The notes below the pieces were generated by a model. It was not told where the DNA came from, made no database searches, and saw only the letters and a program-made list of their open reading frames with translations. From Aliamphritea spongicola (GTDB lineage: Bacteria; Pseudomonadota; Gammaproteobacteria; Pseudomonadales; Balneatricaceae), in the NCBI GenBank assembly GCA_024347235.1, contig AP025283.1:4464001-4528000 (forward strand): DNA of 64,000 bases. The letters run 5' to 3'. Numbering within the stretch: position 1 is the first letter of the stretch; each line of letters begins with the position of its first letter. This document shows positions 1-8,922 of the stretch, one piece after another. The translations under genes were made by a program, and so were the position numbers.

Positions 1-227
1 CCCCATAAAGCGATCGGTGGTTTCCAGCGCAATATCAGTTTCATTTTTTGACGGCTGTCTGCCCAGATAACCTTTTCCCAGGCAACATACCGGGCAGCCT
101 CAACGGTTTTATGCTGCATATCCGCATATTTACCCAGCAGAGTAATGCCTAAAAACCGGGATAGCTGCCAGACAGCCGACAACCAGCTCAAGCGTTGCTG
201 CACCTTTTGCCTTTGTGGATAATTCAT
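1..227 (-). CDS. TadE-like pseudopilin, partial and frameshifted
   Basis: Reading leftwards from the ATG at 227, one frame encodes a Lys-Gly-Ala-Ala-Thr-Leu-Glu-Leu stretch followed by a hydrophobic segment. This is the pseudopilin-like N-terminus of TadE-family proteins of tight-adherence pili. The segment continues in another frame as LLGKYADMQHKTVEAARYVAWEKV, a typical helical continuation. The ATG overlaps the stop of the upstream gene (ATGA), so the two are coupled. At least two frame changes are needed (near 150-225), and a third is likely in the A6 run near 45-50. The gene leaves the window on the left. The family call rests on the N-terminal pattern and on the pilin-like neighbours. 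Confidence 0.5.
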   Translation of the reverse strand, partial: MNYPQRQKVQQRLSWLSAVWQLSRFLGITLLGKYADMQHKTVEAARYVAWEKVIWADSRQKMKLILRWKPPIALW

Positions 228-873
228 TCCCAGACAACCCCTTCCGGCACAGCCACCTCATCTTCCTTAAGGCATTTATGTTCAACACTGTCAGCAACTT
301 TAGAGAGATATACCCGGCCATCTTTCAACAGCATATGCTTCGCATAGAGAGTCGTATGGCGACCGTATAACCATACCTGACAAAAATCACTTTGAATTTG
401 CCCTCCAGCCAGCTGTAATGACTGCCAGTCACAATCAAGCCCGGCAAACGCTTTACGCTCCTCTGGCGGATTCAGCCATTTTGCAGGTATCTCAGACCCC
501 GGATTCGTTCCTCTGCGAACAGCTGCATAGTTTCTCAGCGGTTCCTGTGTATAAATCCCTTTGTCAGGTATCCATTTAGTCTGCAGATACTTCTGCTTAA
601 CACCTACAATCGAACCTGTTGCTATGTCTGCTTTTGGCTGAATTTCAAATCCGGTAATAACCGTTTTATGGACTTTTGAGTTGCATAAACGGTTATCTCT
701 CCATCTACTCCCAAAACAGGAAAGGCGGGAGTTCCTCCCCAGAAATTTTTATAATTAATCACGTAGCCGGGGGCGTATCCCACAGGACAAGTTAATGTAT
801 CTGTTATGCCTGCCAGCACCTGACCGATGAAACCCATCGTCAGAAAGGCCTGCACAAAAATATGTTTCACCAT
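224..873 (-). CDS. Exported protein of the Tad-like cluster, unknown function, frameshifted
   Basis: I do not recognise this protein. The first 84 codons start with a hydrophobic N-terminus ending in VLAGIT, which suggests a signal peptide. A frame change near 650 restores a continuous sequence containing KQKYLQTKWIPDKGIYTQEPL and ending in EDEVAVPEGVVWE. The product would be about 215 residues with several Cys residues, consistent with export. The start ATG at 871-873 overlaps the stop of the TadG-like gene, and the stop overlaps the next start, so the three genes look like one translationally coupled operon. A role in pilus assembly or a surface structure is only an inference from position. 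Confidence 0.5.
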
Positions 874-2100
874 GGGCTCACCAATTTGACCTTCCAGAAA
901 GGATTCAACAAATTTGCATGTTCGGTGGCATGGCCACTGAAACCGGATGAAGGCTTTTCAAAATACACCCGGGCACGGCCAAAACCGGAGATACTGGTAT
1001 CGTTAGCCCCCAGGCTCATTCTGCGGTTTGGTACGGTTAAACGGTCTGATTTAGTCGTCAGGGTAACCAGATCCATATACAGGGCACCGGACTCCGTTTG
1101 CCAGGCAGCGCCGTTAAACTGGCTGTAGCCATGGACGCCCTGATAGCTTCCGTCAAACTCACCGGTGCTGGCACTGCCTTCACCGATGGTGTCCCAGACC
1201 CATTTCCAGCGGCCTTTTCTGAACCGGTACTGGCCGAACTCCATAGAGTCTTCAGCCCTCCAGGAACTCAGATCACTGCCTTCGGTATGAGTCGTGGATG
1301 CGTCTTTACGCAATTTAAAGAAGAAGAAAAATCGCCGGGACCATTCACGGTTAGTGAGCCAGTTTTCAGCGCCTGCATAGCTCATACTCACCAGAGTGTG
1401 CATCTTGCCGCTGTCTTTACCGGGATCCATCACCGTTGCAGCTCCCGCCAGTGCAGCCCCTGTGACAACAATGCCGCCTGTACCAGAGGAACAAAATCAG
1501 ACCCCGCCCCCGAAGGCTGTCAGGCTCATTCACATCCAGTTGCGGATCATAAGTACGCACGACATCCGCCATCACCTGATTCACCACTCCGGGCCTTAAA
1601 TCAGTTACCGCCGCCAGTTGCGAGGCATAAATCAGCCGGTTTAGCTCATCCACTCCGGGAACTGTGAAGTTTGCAGTAAACTCAGTCACACCCTTATATT
1701 CAGTTACCGCTCTATCTATTGCTTCAGTCACTTGCCCCACATACGGAATAAAGCGGGTAATTTTATGAATTTCTGCCACAGTATCAGCCACATAACGAAT
1801 CCAGCTGACGTAGGTAATCAAATGTCCGACGGCCACATGATTAGCCACCATAGCCCGGTTGGTATAAGCGAGGTAATTAAGATTTCGGGAGACCCAGACC
1901 CCTGCACTGTAGGCACCTGCATCGGCCGCATTGGTCGCAATGCTTTTATCCACCGTCTTCTGGCCGGTGTTAAACATCACTACCATCAGCACACTGGAAA
2001 CCGTTAATACGAACAGTATTAACGGCAGAATTTGTCCGGCATTTTTCTTTGATACACGCACTGCAACACCTGCCGTGAATCGATGATTCAAGCCATTCAT
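867..2100 (-). CDS. TadG-like Flp pilus assembly protein, frameshifted
   Basis: The N-terminus (KKNAGQILPLILFVLTVSS) has the polar-then-hydrophobic pattern of TadG/TadE-like proteins anchored by one N-terminal helix. It continues with GQKTVDKSIATNAADAGAYSAG, typical of TadG-like N-terminal domains. A frame change near 1490 joins it to a second half that has another hydrophobic stretch (GGIVVTGAALAGAATVMDPG) and a soluble C-terminal part ending at 867. The ATG at 2100 is preferred over a TTG four codons upstream. The whole product would be about 410 residues. It sits directly downstream of a pilin-like gene, which supports a type IVc pilus role. Confidence is limited by the broken frame. Confidence 0.6.
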
Positions 2101-2204
2101 AATCAAAAACAATAATCAGTTTTTAAGCCGACTACCCAGGCGGACTATTCAACCGCTGCAAAGATCAGTAAAAACGCAGTTAAATTGCGACTCAGCAACC
2201 AATA

Positions 2205-2479
2205 TCAGTTCTGAGCGTTGTAGGTAGAGAGAGTATCCTGAACGTTACCGCGGTTTGTAGCAGTAGTCGCATTCTGACCAGCCTGCTGGATATTGGCACT
2301 GCCATCTCCACCAGCCATTTCTTCAGCCATAGCCGCTGTCTGGTTACCGATAACGTCACCAAAAGAGGCAAACACCCCAATGGCAGCAACAGCAATCAGC
2401 GCAGTGATAATGATATATTCAGACATACCCTGACCCTTCTGGCGAGACAGGGAGAAGAAGAGAACTTAGAAAGTTTCAT
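2205..2479 (-). CDS. Flp-type prepilin, frameshifted in leader
   Basis: The mature part (KGQG followed by MSEYIIITALIAVAAIGVF) is a textbook class III prepilin cleavage region: a Lys/Gly leader end, a Glu at position 3 after the cut, and a long hydrophobic helix. The 50-residue remainder is small and rich in Gln, Asn and Ala, like Flp subunits. A plausible leader start is the ATG at 2477-2479 (MKLSKF), but it is out of frame with the mature part. One base change in the CT-rich repeat near 2450-2460 would join them. It heads the TadG/TadE-like genes downstream on the same strand, so it is probably the major pilin of that cluster. Confidence 0.65.
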
Positions 2480-2774
2480 CAGACTTTTCCTTTTGAGCAA
2501 CAACAAATCCATATGTACAGCAGCACGTAAAAATCGTTTCAAACGAACGCCGTATCAATTCTGCGGACAAAACTACCGTTTTTTTCAAAAATCAACAAAA
2601 ATCATATTTTTGTTTTTTGCAACCTAAAACACAAAAACAAAACCCAACTTGGGTAGTATTTATATTGCTTAAGAAATCCCCTTCAAGTCTCCCTCACATA
2701 TATTCCACAGGTACAAATCAGCTATCCAAAACTCGACCAAGCCATTGATGTAAAAGGCGTAATTGAAATCAGGG
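2480..2774. other. AT-rich intergenic region upstream of the pilin gene
   Basis: About 295 bases carry runs of A and T (2578-2645) and no convincing reading frame. The region presumably holds the promoter of the pilin operon, but I cannot pick out confident -35/-10 or sigma-54 elements. Confidence 0.4.
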
Positions 2775-3335
2775 TCAGAACTCAGACCAGAGCCCCGAAT
2801 AGACGCGCGCAGCAACTGCAAAACTGGCAGATTTCCCCGCCCTGACACTGTGCAGCCTCAGCACATACCACTGGCCATCACGCTTCAACAACAAAGGCCC
2901 GCCGGAATCCCCATATCCGCTCTGGCAATTACTTCTGAGCAAACGTTTACGGTCATAGATTCCGGTAATAAAGCACCCATGCTGAACAGTAAGCACCTCC
3001 TGCCGGTCATAGCGGTAACCGGCATGCACCACCGGCATCCCCACGGATGCCCGTTGACCGGTAGCCAACGGCACATACCCCAACACCTCACCAAGCGACC
3101 TGTCGAGCCTGAGCAGCGCCCAGCCAGATTGATCCTGCCAATTGCCCGCCAGGAAAATCGCCCCCAGGCACAGCAATTCTTTGTGGATAAGTGTACTGCT
3201 GATCAGAAGGTACAGCAGAATCAGATACCGGGTCAGCACATGCCCCGGCAATATAGAACCAGACAACCAGAACAGCCGCCCGGACAATGTACGAACCCCC
3301 TTTCCGCTCACCCCCGATTCAACAGTGTGAACCAT
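2775..3335 (-). CDS. Trypsin-like serine protease, apparently incomplete
   Basis: The C-terminal half has the trypsin-family active-site signature GDSGGPLLLKRDG (the catalytic Ser is in GDSGG), preceded by HGCFITGIYD and WALLRLDRSLGE, which fit the S1 fold. In another frame the N-terminus reads as a signal peptide (SYIVRAAVLVVWFYIAGACA) followed by a polar stretch, so a frame change near 3180-3300 is needed. I cannot find the His-containing TAAHC-like motif in any frame between signal and Ser region, and the product is short for an S1 protease (about 190 residues against about 240). Either a segment is missing from this assembly or the protein is degenerate. It lies upstream of the Flp cluster on the same strand. 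Confidence 0.6.
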   Translation of the reverse strand: MVHTVESGVSGKGVRTLSGRLFWLSGSILPGHVLTRYLILLYLLISSTLIHKELLCLGAIFLAGNWQDQSGWALLRLDRSLGEVLGYVPLATGQRASVGMPVVHAGYRYDRQEVLTVQHGCFITGIYDRKRLLRSNCQSGYGDSGGPLLLKRDGQWYVLRLHSVRAGKSASFAVAARVYSGLWSEF

Positions 3336-3523
3336 AACAGTCAAGCGTATTAAATTACCCCTGCCGCCGTTATCCACAGCGGGTTTTCACAGCATAGCAA
3401 AGCGCCGCAAATATCATGCAGACAAAAGTTCATAGGCACGAAGACAGCGCGAAGCAACAGAAAAACTGCAACAAAGAAAAATATAAACAAAAGAATAAAG
3501 AAAAAGAAAAAGGGAAATAGAAG

Positions 3524-3599
3524 TGGTGGGTTGTATAGGATTCGAACCTATGACCAATTGGTTAAAAGCCAACTGCTCTACCAACTGAGCTAACAACCC
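3524..3599 (-). tRNA. tRNA-Lys(TTT)
   Basis: This is a 76-nt cloverleaf with acceptor GGGTTGT/ACAACCC, D-arm AGCTCAGTTGGTAGAGC, anticodon loop CTTTTAA (anticodon TTT), T-loop GTTCGAATC and an encoded CCA end. It is the last gene of the four-tRNA operon and is followed by a T-rich stretch on its strand. Confidence 0.97.
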
Positions 3600-3646
3600 A
3601 CGCTTTACTTCTCCCCATACCACTTTTCTGAAGAACTCAGAGAAAG

Positions 3647-3722
3647 TGGTGGGTCGTATAGGATTCGAACCTATGACCAATTGGTTAAAAGCCAACTGCT
3701 CTACCAACTGAGCTAACGACCC
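3647..3722 (-). tRNA. tRNA-Lys(TTT), second copy
   Basis: This 76-nt copy matches the neighbouring Lys tRNA except for a compensatory acceptor pair: GGGTCGT/ACGACCC here against GGGTTGT/ACAACCC there. The anticodon is TTT and the CCA end is encoded. The paired change shows that both copies keep the cloverleaf. Confidence 0.97.
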
Positions 3723-3726
3723 GTAG

Positions 3727-3802
3727 TGGCTCCTCGAGCTGGACTCGAACCAGCGACCAATAGATTAACAGTCTACTGCTCTACCAACTGAGCTATCGAG
3801 GA
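3727..3802 (-). tRNA. tRNA-Asn(GTT)
   Basis: This 76-nt cloverleaf has acceptor TCCTCGA/TCGAGGA, anticodon loop CTGTTAA (anticodon GTT), T-loop GTTCGAGTC, discriminator G and an encoded CCA end. It is only 4 bases from the downstream Lys tRNA, so the genes are co-transcribed. Confidence 0.97.
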
Positions 3803-3821
3803 ACAACGTTTCTCACATTAA

Positions 3822-3912
3822 TGGCGGAGGAGCAGGGATTCGAACCCTGGAAGGGCTATTAACCCTCGCCGGTTTTCAAGACCGGTGCTTTCAACCACTC
3901 AGCCACCCCTCC
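3822..3912 (-). tRNA. tRNA-Ser(TGA)
   Basis: This is a 91-nt class II tRNA with a long variable arm, acceptor GGAGGGG/CTCCTCC, anticodon loop CTTGAAA (anticodon TGA) and an encoded CCA end. It is the first gene of the operon, directly behind a strong promoter. Confidence 0.97.
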
Positions 3913-3924
3913 TGTGAGGCCGCG

Positions 3925-3953
3925 TATATTAAAGGATTTTGCTTTTGTGTCAA
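3925..3953 (-). promoter_or_regulatory. Sigma-70 promoter of the tRNA operon
   Basis: On the minus strand a perfect TTGACA (3948-3953) is separated by 17 bases from AATATA (3925-3930). A GC-rich discriminator (CGCGGCC) lies just downstream. This architecture is typical of strong, stringently controlled stable-RNA promoters. Confidence 0.85.
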
Positions 3954-4148
3954 CACCCTCTTTTAAAAAACCTCAACTTTTTAGAAAATTTTCCGGAACA
4001 GATCCCCGCTCAACTATGCTGATGATATACAAGGTACTTATGACTGCCTGCAGGCCTTAATTTCCCACCTTATAACTGGGATAATACCGCCACAGCTACA
4101 GTACATATAAGCACTGCAGAACCTTACAGAATCCAACTGGACACATAC

Positions 4149-4982
4149 ATGGCAACTATTGGCAGAAGCAATCAATTAAAAGTAGTAAAGGAAGTGAAGT
4201 TCGGCGTCTATCTGGACGGTGAAGAACTTGGCGACATTTTGCTGCCAGTCCGTTATGTGTCGGAGAACACCAAAATCGGTGATGTATTAGATGTGTTCAT
4301 TTATCTGGATTCTGACGACTACCTTATTGCTACTACGCTGGAGCCAAAAACATCCGTGGGTGAGTTTGCCTGCCTGACGGCTGTCTCGGTTAACCGTATC
4401 GGTGCATTCTTCGACTGGGGCCTGCCAAAGATCTGCTGGTGCCGTTCAGCGAGCAGAAGCAGTCCGTCGAAGAAGGTAAAAATACATTGTGTATACCTAT
4501 CTGGATAACGAAACCGACCGCATTGCCGGCTCAACAAAACTCAACAAGTTTCTGGATAACTACCCGCACTCATTTAAAAGGGCCAGCAGGTAGATCTGAT
4601 CATCGAAGATCATACCAACATCGGCTACAAAGCAATCATCAACGGCACCCACTGGGGCGTTGTTTATGATAATGACGTATTCAAGCCTCTGCGTTACGGC
4701 CAGAAGATGAAAGGCTTTATTAAGCAGATCCGCCCGGACGGCAAAATCAATCTCAGCCTGCAGAAGCTGGGTTATGGCAAAACCGACGATGTCAGCAAAC
4801 GCATTATGCATATGCTGCAGGAACAGGACGGCTTTATTGCCTGCAACGACAAAACCCCACCGGATGTTATCTACAAACTGTTCGGCGTCAGCAAGAAAGC
4901 CTTCAAACTGGCCATTGGCCGTCTGTATAAAGAACGCAGCATCACGATTGAAGAACGTGGCATCCGCCTAAACACCAAATAA
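4149..4982 (+). CDS. cvfB: CvfB-like S1 RNA-binding protein, frameshifted
   Basis: Joined across frame changes near 4430, 4485 and 4580, the product reads as a CvfB/YitL-type protein of about 278 residues. It has N-terminal S1-like repeats (GVYLDGEELGDILLPVRYV, then GAFFDWG), a third S1 domain (MKGFIKQIRPDGKINLSLQ), and a C-terminal winged-helix part (PPDVIYKLFGVSKKAFKLAI, LYKERSITIEERGIRL). The family binds RNA and is linked to post-transcriptional regulation. The start ATG at 4149 matches the usual N-terminus. The gene appears monocistronic, facing away from the tRNA operon. The disruptions are probably sequencing errors, because every domain is intact once the frames are joined. Confidence 0.8.
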
Positions 4983-5058
4983 CGCCTCTCAGTAAAACGT
5001 CCAGTGCCGCTTTGCGCGGCACCCTGATAGACTCGGGCAAACCCTTCAGGAGAGCCCG

Positions 5059-6131
5059 ATGTCTGCCTACATTATTGCCGCCGCCAAAACCACCGATGGA
5101 CAACCCGCCCGCGGCAGTCACACGCTCTCAGATTGCCAGGCGCTGCAGACCCGACTGTCAGATGCAGGCATCAGTATCCACCATCTGACGATCGATCCTC
5201 TCAGCACCGACTGGCACAGCCCGCTGGAACCCGGCCATTTCCGCAGCGGCGCGGCACCTGTAGAAGCACTGACTGAGGCTCTCTCTATCCTGCAGACGCC
5301 CCAAACGGCCGTCGTCATAAGCGGTACTGACCCGTTACGCACCGGTTACGAAAAACGGACCGGGCCGCACGTATGGCCATCTACGGTGAAGATTACACCC
5401 TGATTGATGCCTACACCGAGCTGAGCAAAGCCTTTGCCAGCCAGCACGGTTTCAGCGAATCACAGTTCCGGCAATTTGCTCAGGCATTGTTCGACAACTA
5501 CCTGCATACCTTTGCAGAACAGCACCCTGACGCACCACAACCGGGCGCCGCCTGGTTTAAACCGGTGAGTGAACTGTTCCGGGGAGTCGATTGCGCCAAC
5601 CCTGTGCAGGACTTCAGTGGCCAGCTGATCCTCTGCAGTGCAGATACCGCAGCTACGCTGAAAATTCCTCAGGCGCAGAGAGTCACAGTAAGGGGCGCCA
5701 GCTGCATAACGCTCCCGGCAGATGGCAAACCGGCCATCGCAGAGATTGTTCGCTACGGACATCTGCACAGCGCTTTCCAGCAAGCCTGCCAGCAAGCTGG
5801 CATCGACTTCAGGGAAGCCTTTGTCCACAGCAACGCTATTCTGGATGTGTATACCTGCTTTCCGGTGGTGCCGATGGCCTTTCTGCTGACGACAGGATTT
5901 GTCAGCTCACCGGATGCCCTGCCCCATTTTCTTGCGGAGTATCCGGTTACCATCAGTGGCGGCATGAACCTCGCCAAAGGCCCATGGAACAACCCCGCCC
6001 TGAGCAGCCTTATTGACAGCTACCGGGCAATTACCGAAGGCCGAACTCAGATTGCCGGCGTACATGGCAACGGTGGTCTGGGATATAAACAGGGTTTTAC
6101 CATACTCACCCACGCAGACTATCCCGCATAA
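5059..6131 (+). CDS. Thiolase-like acyltransferase, frameshifted
   Basis: A frame change near 5358 joins an N-terminal part (MSAYIIAAAKTTDG) to a C-terminal part, giving about 357 residues. The tail resembles the acetyl-CoA acetyltransferase-like branch of the thiolase superfamily, with GGMNLAKGPWNNPALSSLIDSYRAI and a terminal GVHGNGGLGYKQGFTIL. I do not see the usual nucleophile-Cys loop in the N-terminal part, so catalytic activity is uncertain. An AGGAG ribosome-binding site precedes the ATG at 5059. The gene stands alone between the CvfB-like gene and the small-RNA region. The superfamily call is moderate and the substrate is unknown. Confidence 0.5.
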
Positions 6132-6271
6132 AGTTACCCACATATTCTGTGCATAAGCCTTGGAAAAGATCTGCATAACCGCCAGATCTTCCGGTTCATG
6201 AGGCTTTCAGTCAGCGGGCAGTTAATGATCAGCCCCTCTGTTAAAAAGTTTCAGAATCTCAAAAATATTTA

Positions 6272-6300
6272 TTGATAATCATTATTATTTACATTAGTAT
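6272..6300 (+). promoter_or_regulatory. Fur-box-overlapped promoter
   Basis: TTGATA (6272-6277) and TAGTAT (6295-6300) are separated by exactly 17 bases, a good sigma-70 geometry. The spacer and -35 carry GATAATCATTATTATT (6274-6289), closely matching the Fur box consensus of repeated GATAAT/ATTATC hexamers. Iron-loaded Fur bound here would block RNA polymerase. No reading frame starts nearby; the next feature is a structured RNA-like segment with its own terminator. Confidence 0.65.
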
Positions 6301-6306
6301 CAATCC

Positions 6307-6457
6307 CGCTCGTAAGTGGTCGGCAAAGTACTCACCTCACCGATACTTTGTCATCGCAGGCGACGTTGATTTGGCCAGCGTCGCCTGCAAACTTACCCGC
6401 AAGCTTTACAGGCTCTTGTCATAAGTATTTTTCAGCGGGTGCTCACCCGCTGTTTTT
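6307..6457 (+). ncRNA. Candidate Fur-regulated small RNA
   Basis: The promoter at 6272-6300 predicts a start near 6307, and the T-run after the terminator ends at 6457, giving about 150 nt. Three stems can be drawn. The first is CAAAGTA/TACTTTG (6324-6330 and 6344-6350), with a C-rich loop containing CTCACCTCACC that could pair with ribosome-binding sites. The second is GCAGGCGACG/CGTCGCCTGC (6356-6365 and 6379-6388). The third is a terminator (6433-6452 plus T5). No coding frame with a ribosome-binding site fits. The layout matches RyhB/PrrF-type iron-sparing small RNAs, but I do not recognise the sequence, so homology is not claimed. Confidence 0.55.
6433..6457 (+). terminator. Rho-independent terminator of the small RNA candidate
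   Basis: CAGCGGGT (6433-6440) pairs perfectly with ACCCGCTG (6445-6452) across a GCTC loop and is followed by TTTTT. It is a strong terminator with no protein-coding gene directly upstream. Confidence 0.85.
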
Positions 6458-6591
6458 ATCTGCGCTTCCCAACATATTCTTACACCTCACCCGGACGTAC
6501 CTTTTGCTGACATAAATCAGCACCGGCTACCTGTATATAGCAGCAACCCTGAGCTACTATAGGCCGCATTTCCACCAGCCCGGTTTTCTTC

Positions 6592-8818
6592 ATGCAACAG
6601 GATCTCACTCCAAAAGCCAAACACCTGATATTTGTAGGCGGCGGCCACGCCCATGCTCTTGCCCTGCTGATGATGGCAATGAAGAAACCGGAGGGTGTTA
6701 AAATCACCCTGATTTCAAATGCCATTCAGACCCCATACTCCGGCATGCTGCCGGGACTGATCGCCGGCCACTACAGTTTTGACGAAGCACATATCGATCT
6801 GGGACGGTTATGTCGCTTTGCAGGGGTGAACTTCATTGAAGATTACGTCACCGGCATCGATCCGGATAATCAGACCGTGCACTGCCGGAACCATCCGGAT
6901 TTCAGCTACGACGTCCTCAGCATCGACACCGGCTCAGTACCCGGCCACAATCAGCTACCCGGTGCTATGGGTGGACAATCCCGGTCAAGCCTGTAGACCG
7001 CTTTCTGGAGCACTGGCAAGCGATTCAGACACACATCAGCCAGTCCCCGGAAGCATCTGTCCGCATAGGTGCAGTCGGGGTGGTGCCAGCGCTGTTGAAG
7101 TCATACTGGCCATGCAGCATAAACTTAAGCAGGCGCAACTGGCAGATCAGGTCAGCTTTCATGTCATCAGCGGGCCTGATGACATACTGCCTAACCACAA
7201 CGACAAGGTGCGCAACCGCTACCGCAACGTACTGAATAAGCGCCAGGTGGAAGTACATACCGGTTTTACCGTCAGCCAGGTTACCGAACGTTGCCTGCAT
7301 ACCGCCGATGAACGCACCCTCGAGCTGGACTACATTATCTGGGCAACCGCCGCCACCGGCGCTGAATGGCCCGCACAGGCAGGACTGCAGACTGGCCCAT
7401 CCGGCTGTATTGAAGTAAATGACTGCCTGCAGTCACTCTCACCCGAATATTTTTGCCTGTGGCGATATTGCCGACATGGTCAACCATCCCCGGCCAAAAG
7501 CCGGTGTATTCGCAGTACGCCAGGGTAAACCTTTACTGAAAAACATTCTGGCGATGCTGGCGGGCAAAAACTCACGCCTTTCAAGCCACAAAAACAGTTT
7601 CTCAGCCTGATCAGCACCGGCGACAAATATGCCGTTGCATCACGCAGCAACTGGTCACTGGCTGGCCGCCTGATCTGGCACTGGAAAAACCGTATCGATC
7701 AGAAGTTCATGCGCCGTTTCAGCGAAGCCACCATGCTCCCGGATGCCACCAGCAATAAACCGGTCAAAGTTGAAAACCCGGACATGCGCTGCGGCGGCTG
7801 TGGCGCAAAGGTTGGCAACACCGTATTACAACGGGTGCTTGCCCAGCTGCCTTCCGGTCATAAAGATGATATTCCCGTCGGGCTGCAACACCCGGATGAC
7901 GCTGCCGTCATCGCCGTCCCTGAAGGCAAGTTGCTGGTGCAATCTGTGGACAGCTTCCGCCAGCTGATTAACGACGACTACCAGTTCGGCAAAATAGCCG
8001 CCGTGCATGCCCTGGGAGATGTCTTTGCTATGGGAGCCACCGCCCATAGCGCTCAGGCACTGGTTACCCTGCCCCATGCCAGCGATGAATTACTGGAAGA
8101 ACAGCTCCTGCACCTGCTTAAAGGTGCTTTGGAAATCTTTACCGAATGTGGCGTCACACTGGTGGGCGGTCATACCTCAGAAGGTAGCGAGCTGTCACTG
8201 GGCTTTGCCATTAACGGCTTTGCAGACCCGCAGCAACTGATGACCAAAGGCGGCATCCGCAGCGGCGATTACCTGCTGGTGACCAAACCTCTGGGTACCG
8301 GAGTTCTCTTTGCCAGTGATATGCGCGGTCAGGCCCACGGCCGCTGGATCAGTGCCGCCCTGCAACAAATGCAACACTCCAACTTCCGGGCCAGCCAGAT
8401 CCTTGGCGACTTTGACTGTAAAGCCTGCACTGACATTACCGGCTTTGGTCTGGCCGGCCACCTGCTGGAAATGCTCAGTCCCGGCGGCTTCAGTGCTGAA
8501 CTGTTGAGCAACAGCCTGCCGGTACTTGAAGGCGCTGAACTGTGCCTGCAAAGCGGGCTGCAAAGCTCACTGCACCCTGATAACCAGCGTTATGGCAGTC
8601 AGGTAACGGTGGAAAAAGACATTCCCGCCGGGCGTCAGGAACTGCTCTACGATCCGCAAACCGCCGGTGGCCTGCTGGCCGCCATTCACCCGGATAAACT
8701 GGATGACTGCCTGGCAGCCCTTCAGGCTGCCGGATACAGCCATACTGCCGTCATTGGTAAAGTAACCGATCCGGTCGGCTGCAGTGCAAAAATCCGGCTG
8801 ATAACCGATACGGAATAA
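6592..8818 (+). CDS. selD: NADH dehydrogenase-like/SelD fusion, frameshifted
   Basis: The N-terminal part is a pyridine nucleotide-disulfide oxidoreductase, with a dinucleotide motif VGGGHAHAL near residue 15, a second glycine region and IFACGDIADM. The C-terminal part is selenide, water dikinase (SelD), which makes selenophosphate from selenide and ATP. Its active-site region reads MRCGGCGAKVG (Cys, not Sec), followed by PDDAAVI, VDSFRQL, VGGHTSEG and DPQTAGGLL. The fusion is a known arrangement in proteobacteria and would supply selenium for Sec proteins or selenouridine tRNA. Frame changes near 6975, 7075, 7455 and 7590 interrupt only the oxidoreductase half; the SelD half is continuous from about 7709. 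No selA, selB or mnmH is in the window. Confidence 0.88.
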
Positions 8819-8824
8819 GCATTT

Positions 8825-8852
8825 AACCGAAAGTTAAAAACTTTCCGGTTTT
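8825..8852 (+). terminator. Probable terminator after the SelD fusion
   Basis: AACCG-AAAGTT and AACTTTCCGGTT form an imperfect stem followed by a T-rich tail (TTTTCAGTTTT), 6 bases after the SelD stop. Confidence 0.5.
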
Positions 8853-8922
8853 CAGTTTTATTTCATTCCTCAGAATTAATCTGGATGACATGATCCAAGC
8901 ACCCAATTCTGAGGGACACACC

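Noticed and set aside
3414..3707. A 97-codon open frame across the tRNA-Lys genes
   Set aside because: It is the translation of two tRNA genes and their spacer, with the repeated LAFNQLVIGSNP segment reflecting the tRNA copies.
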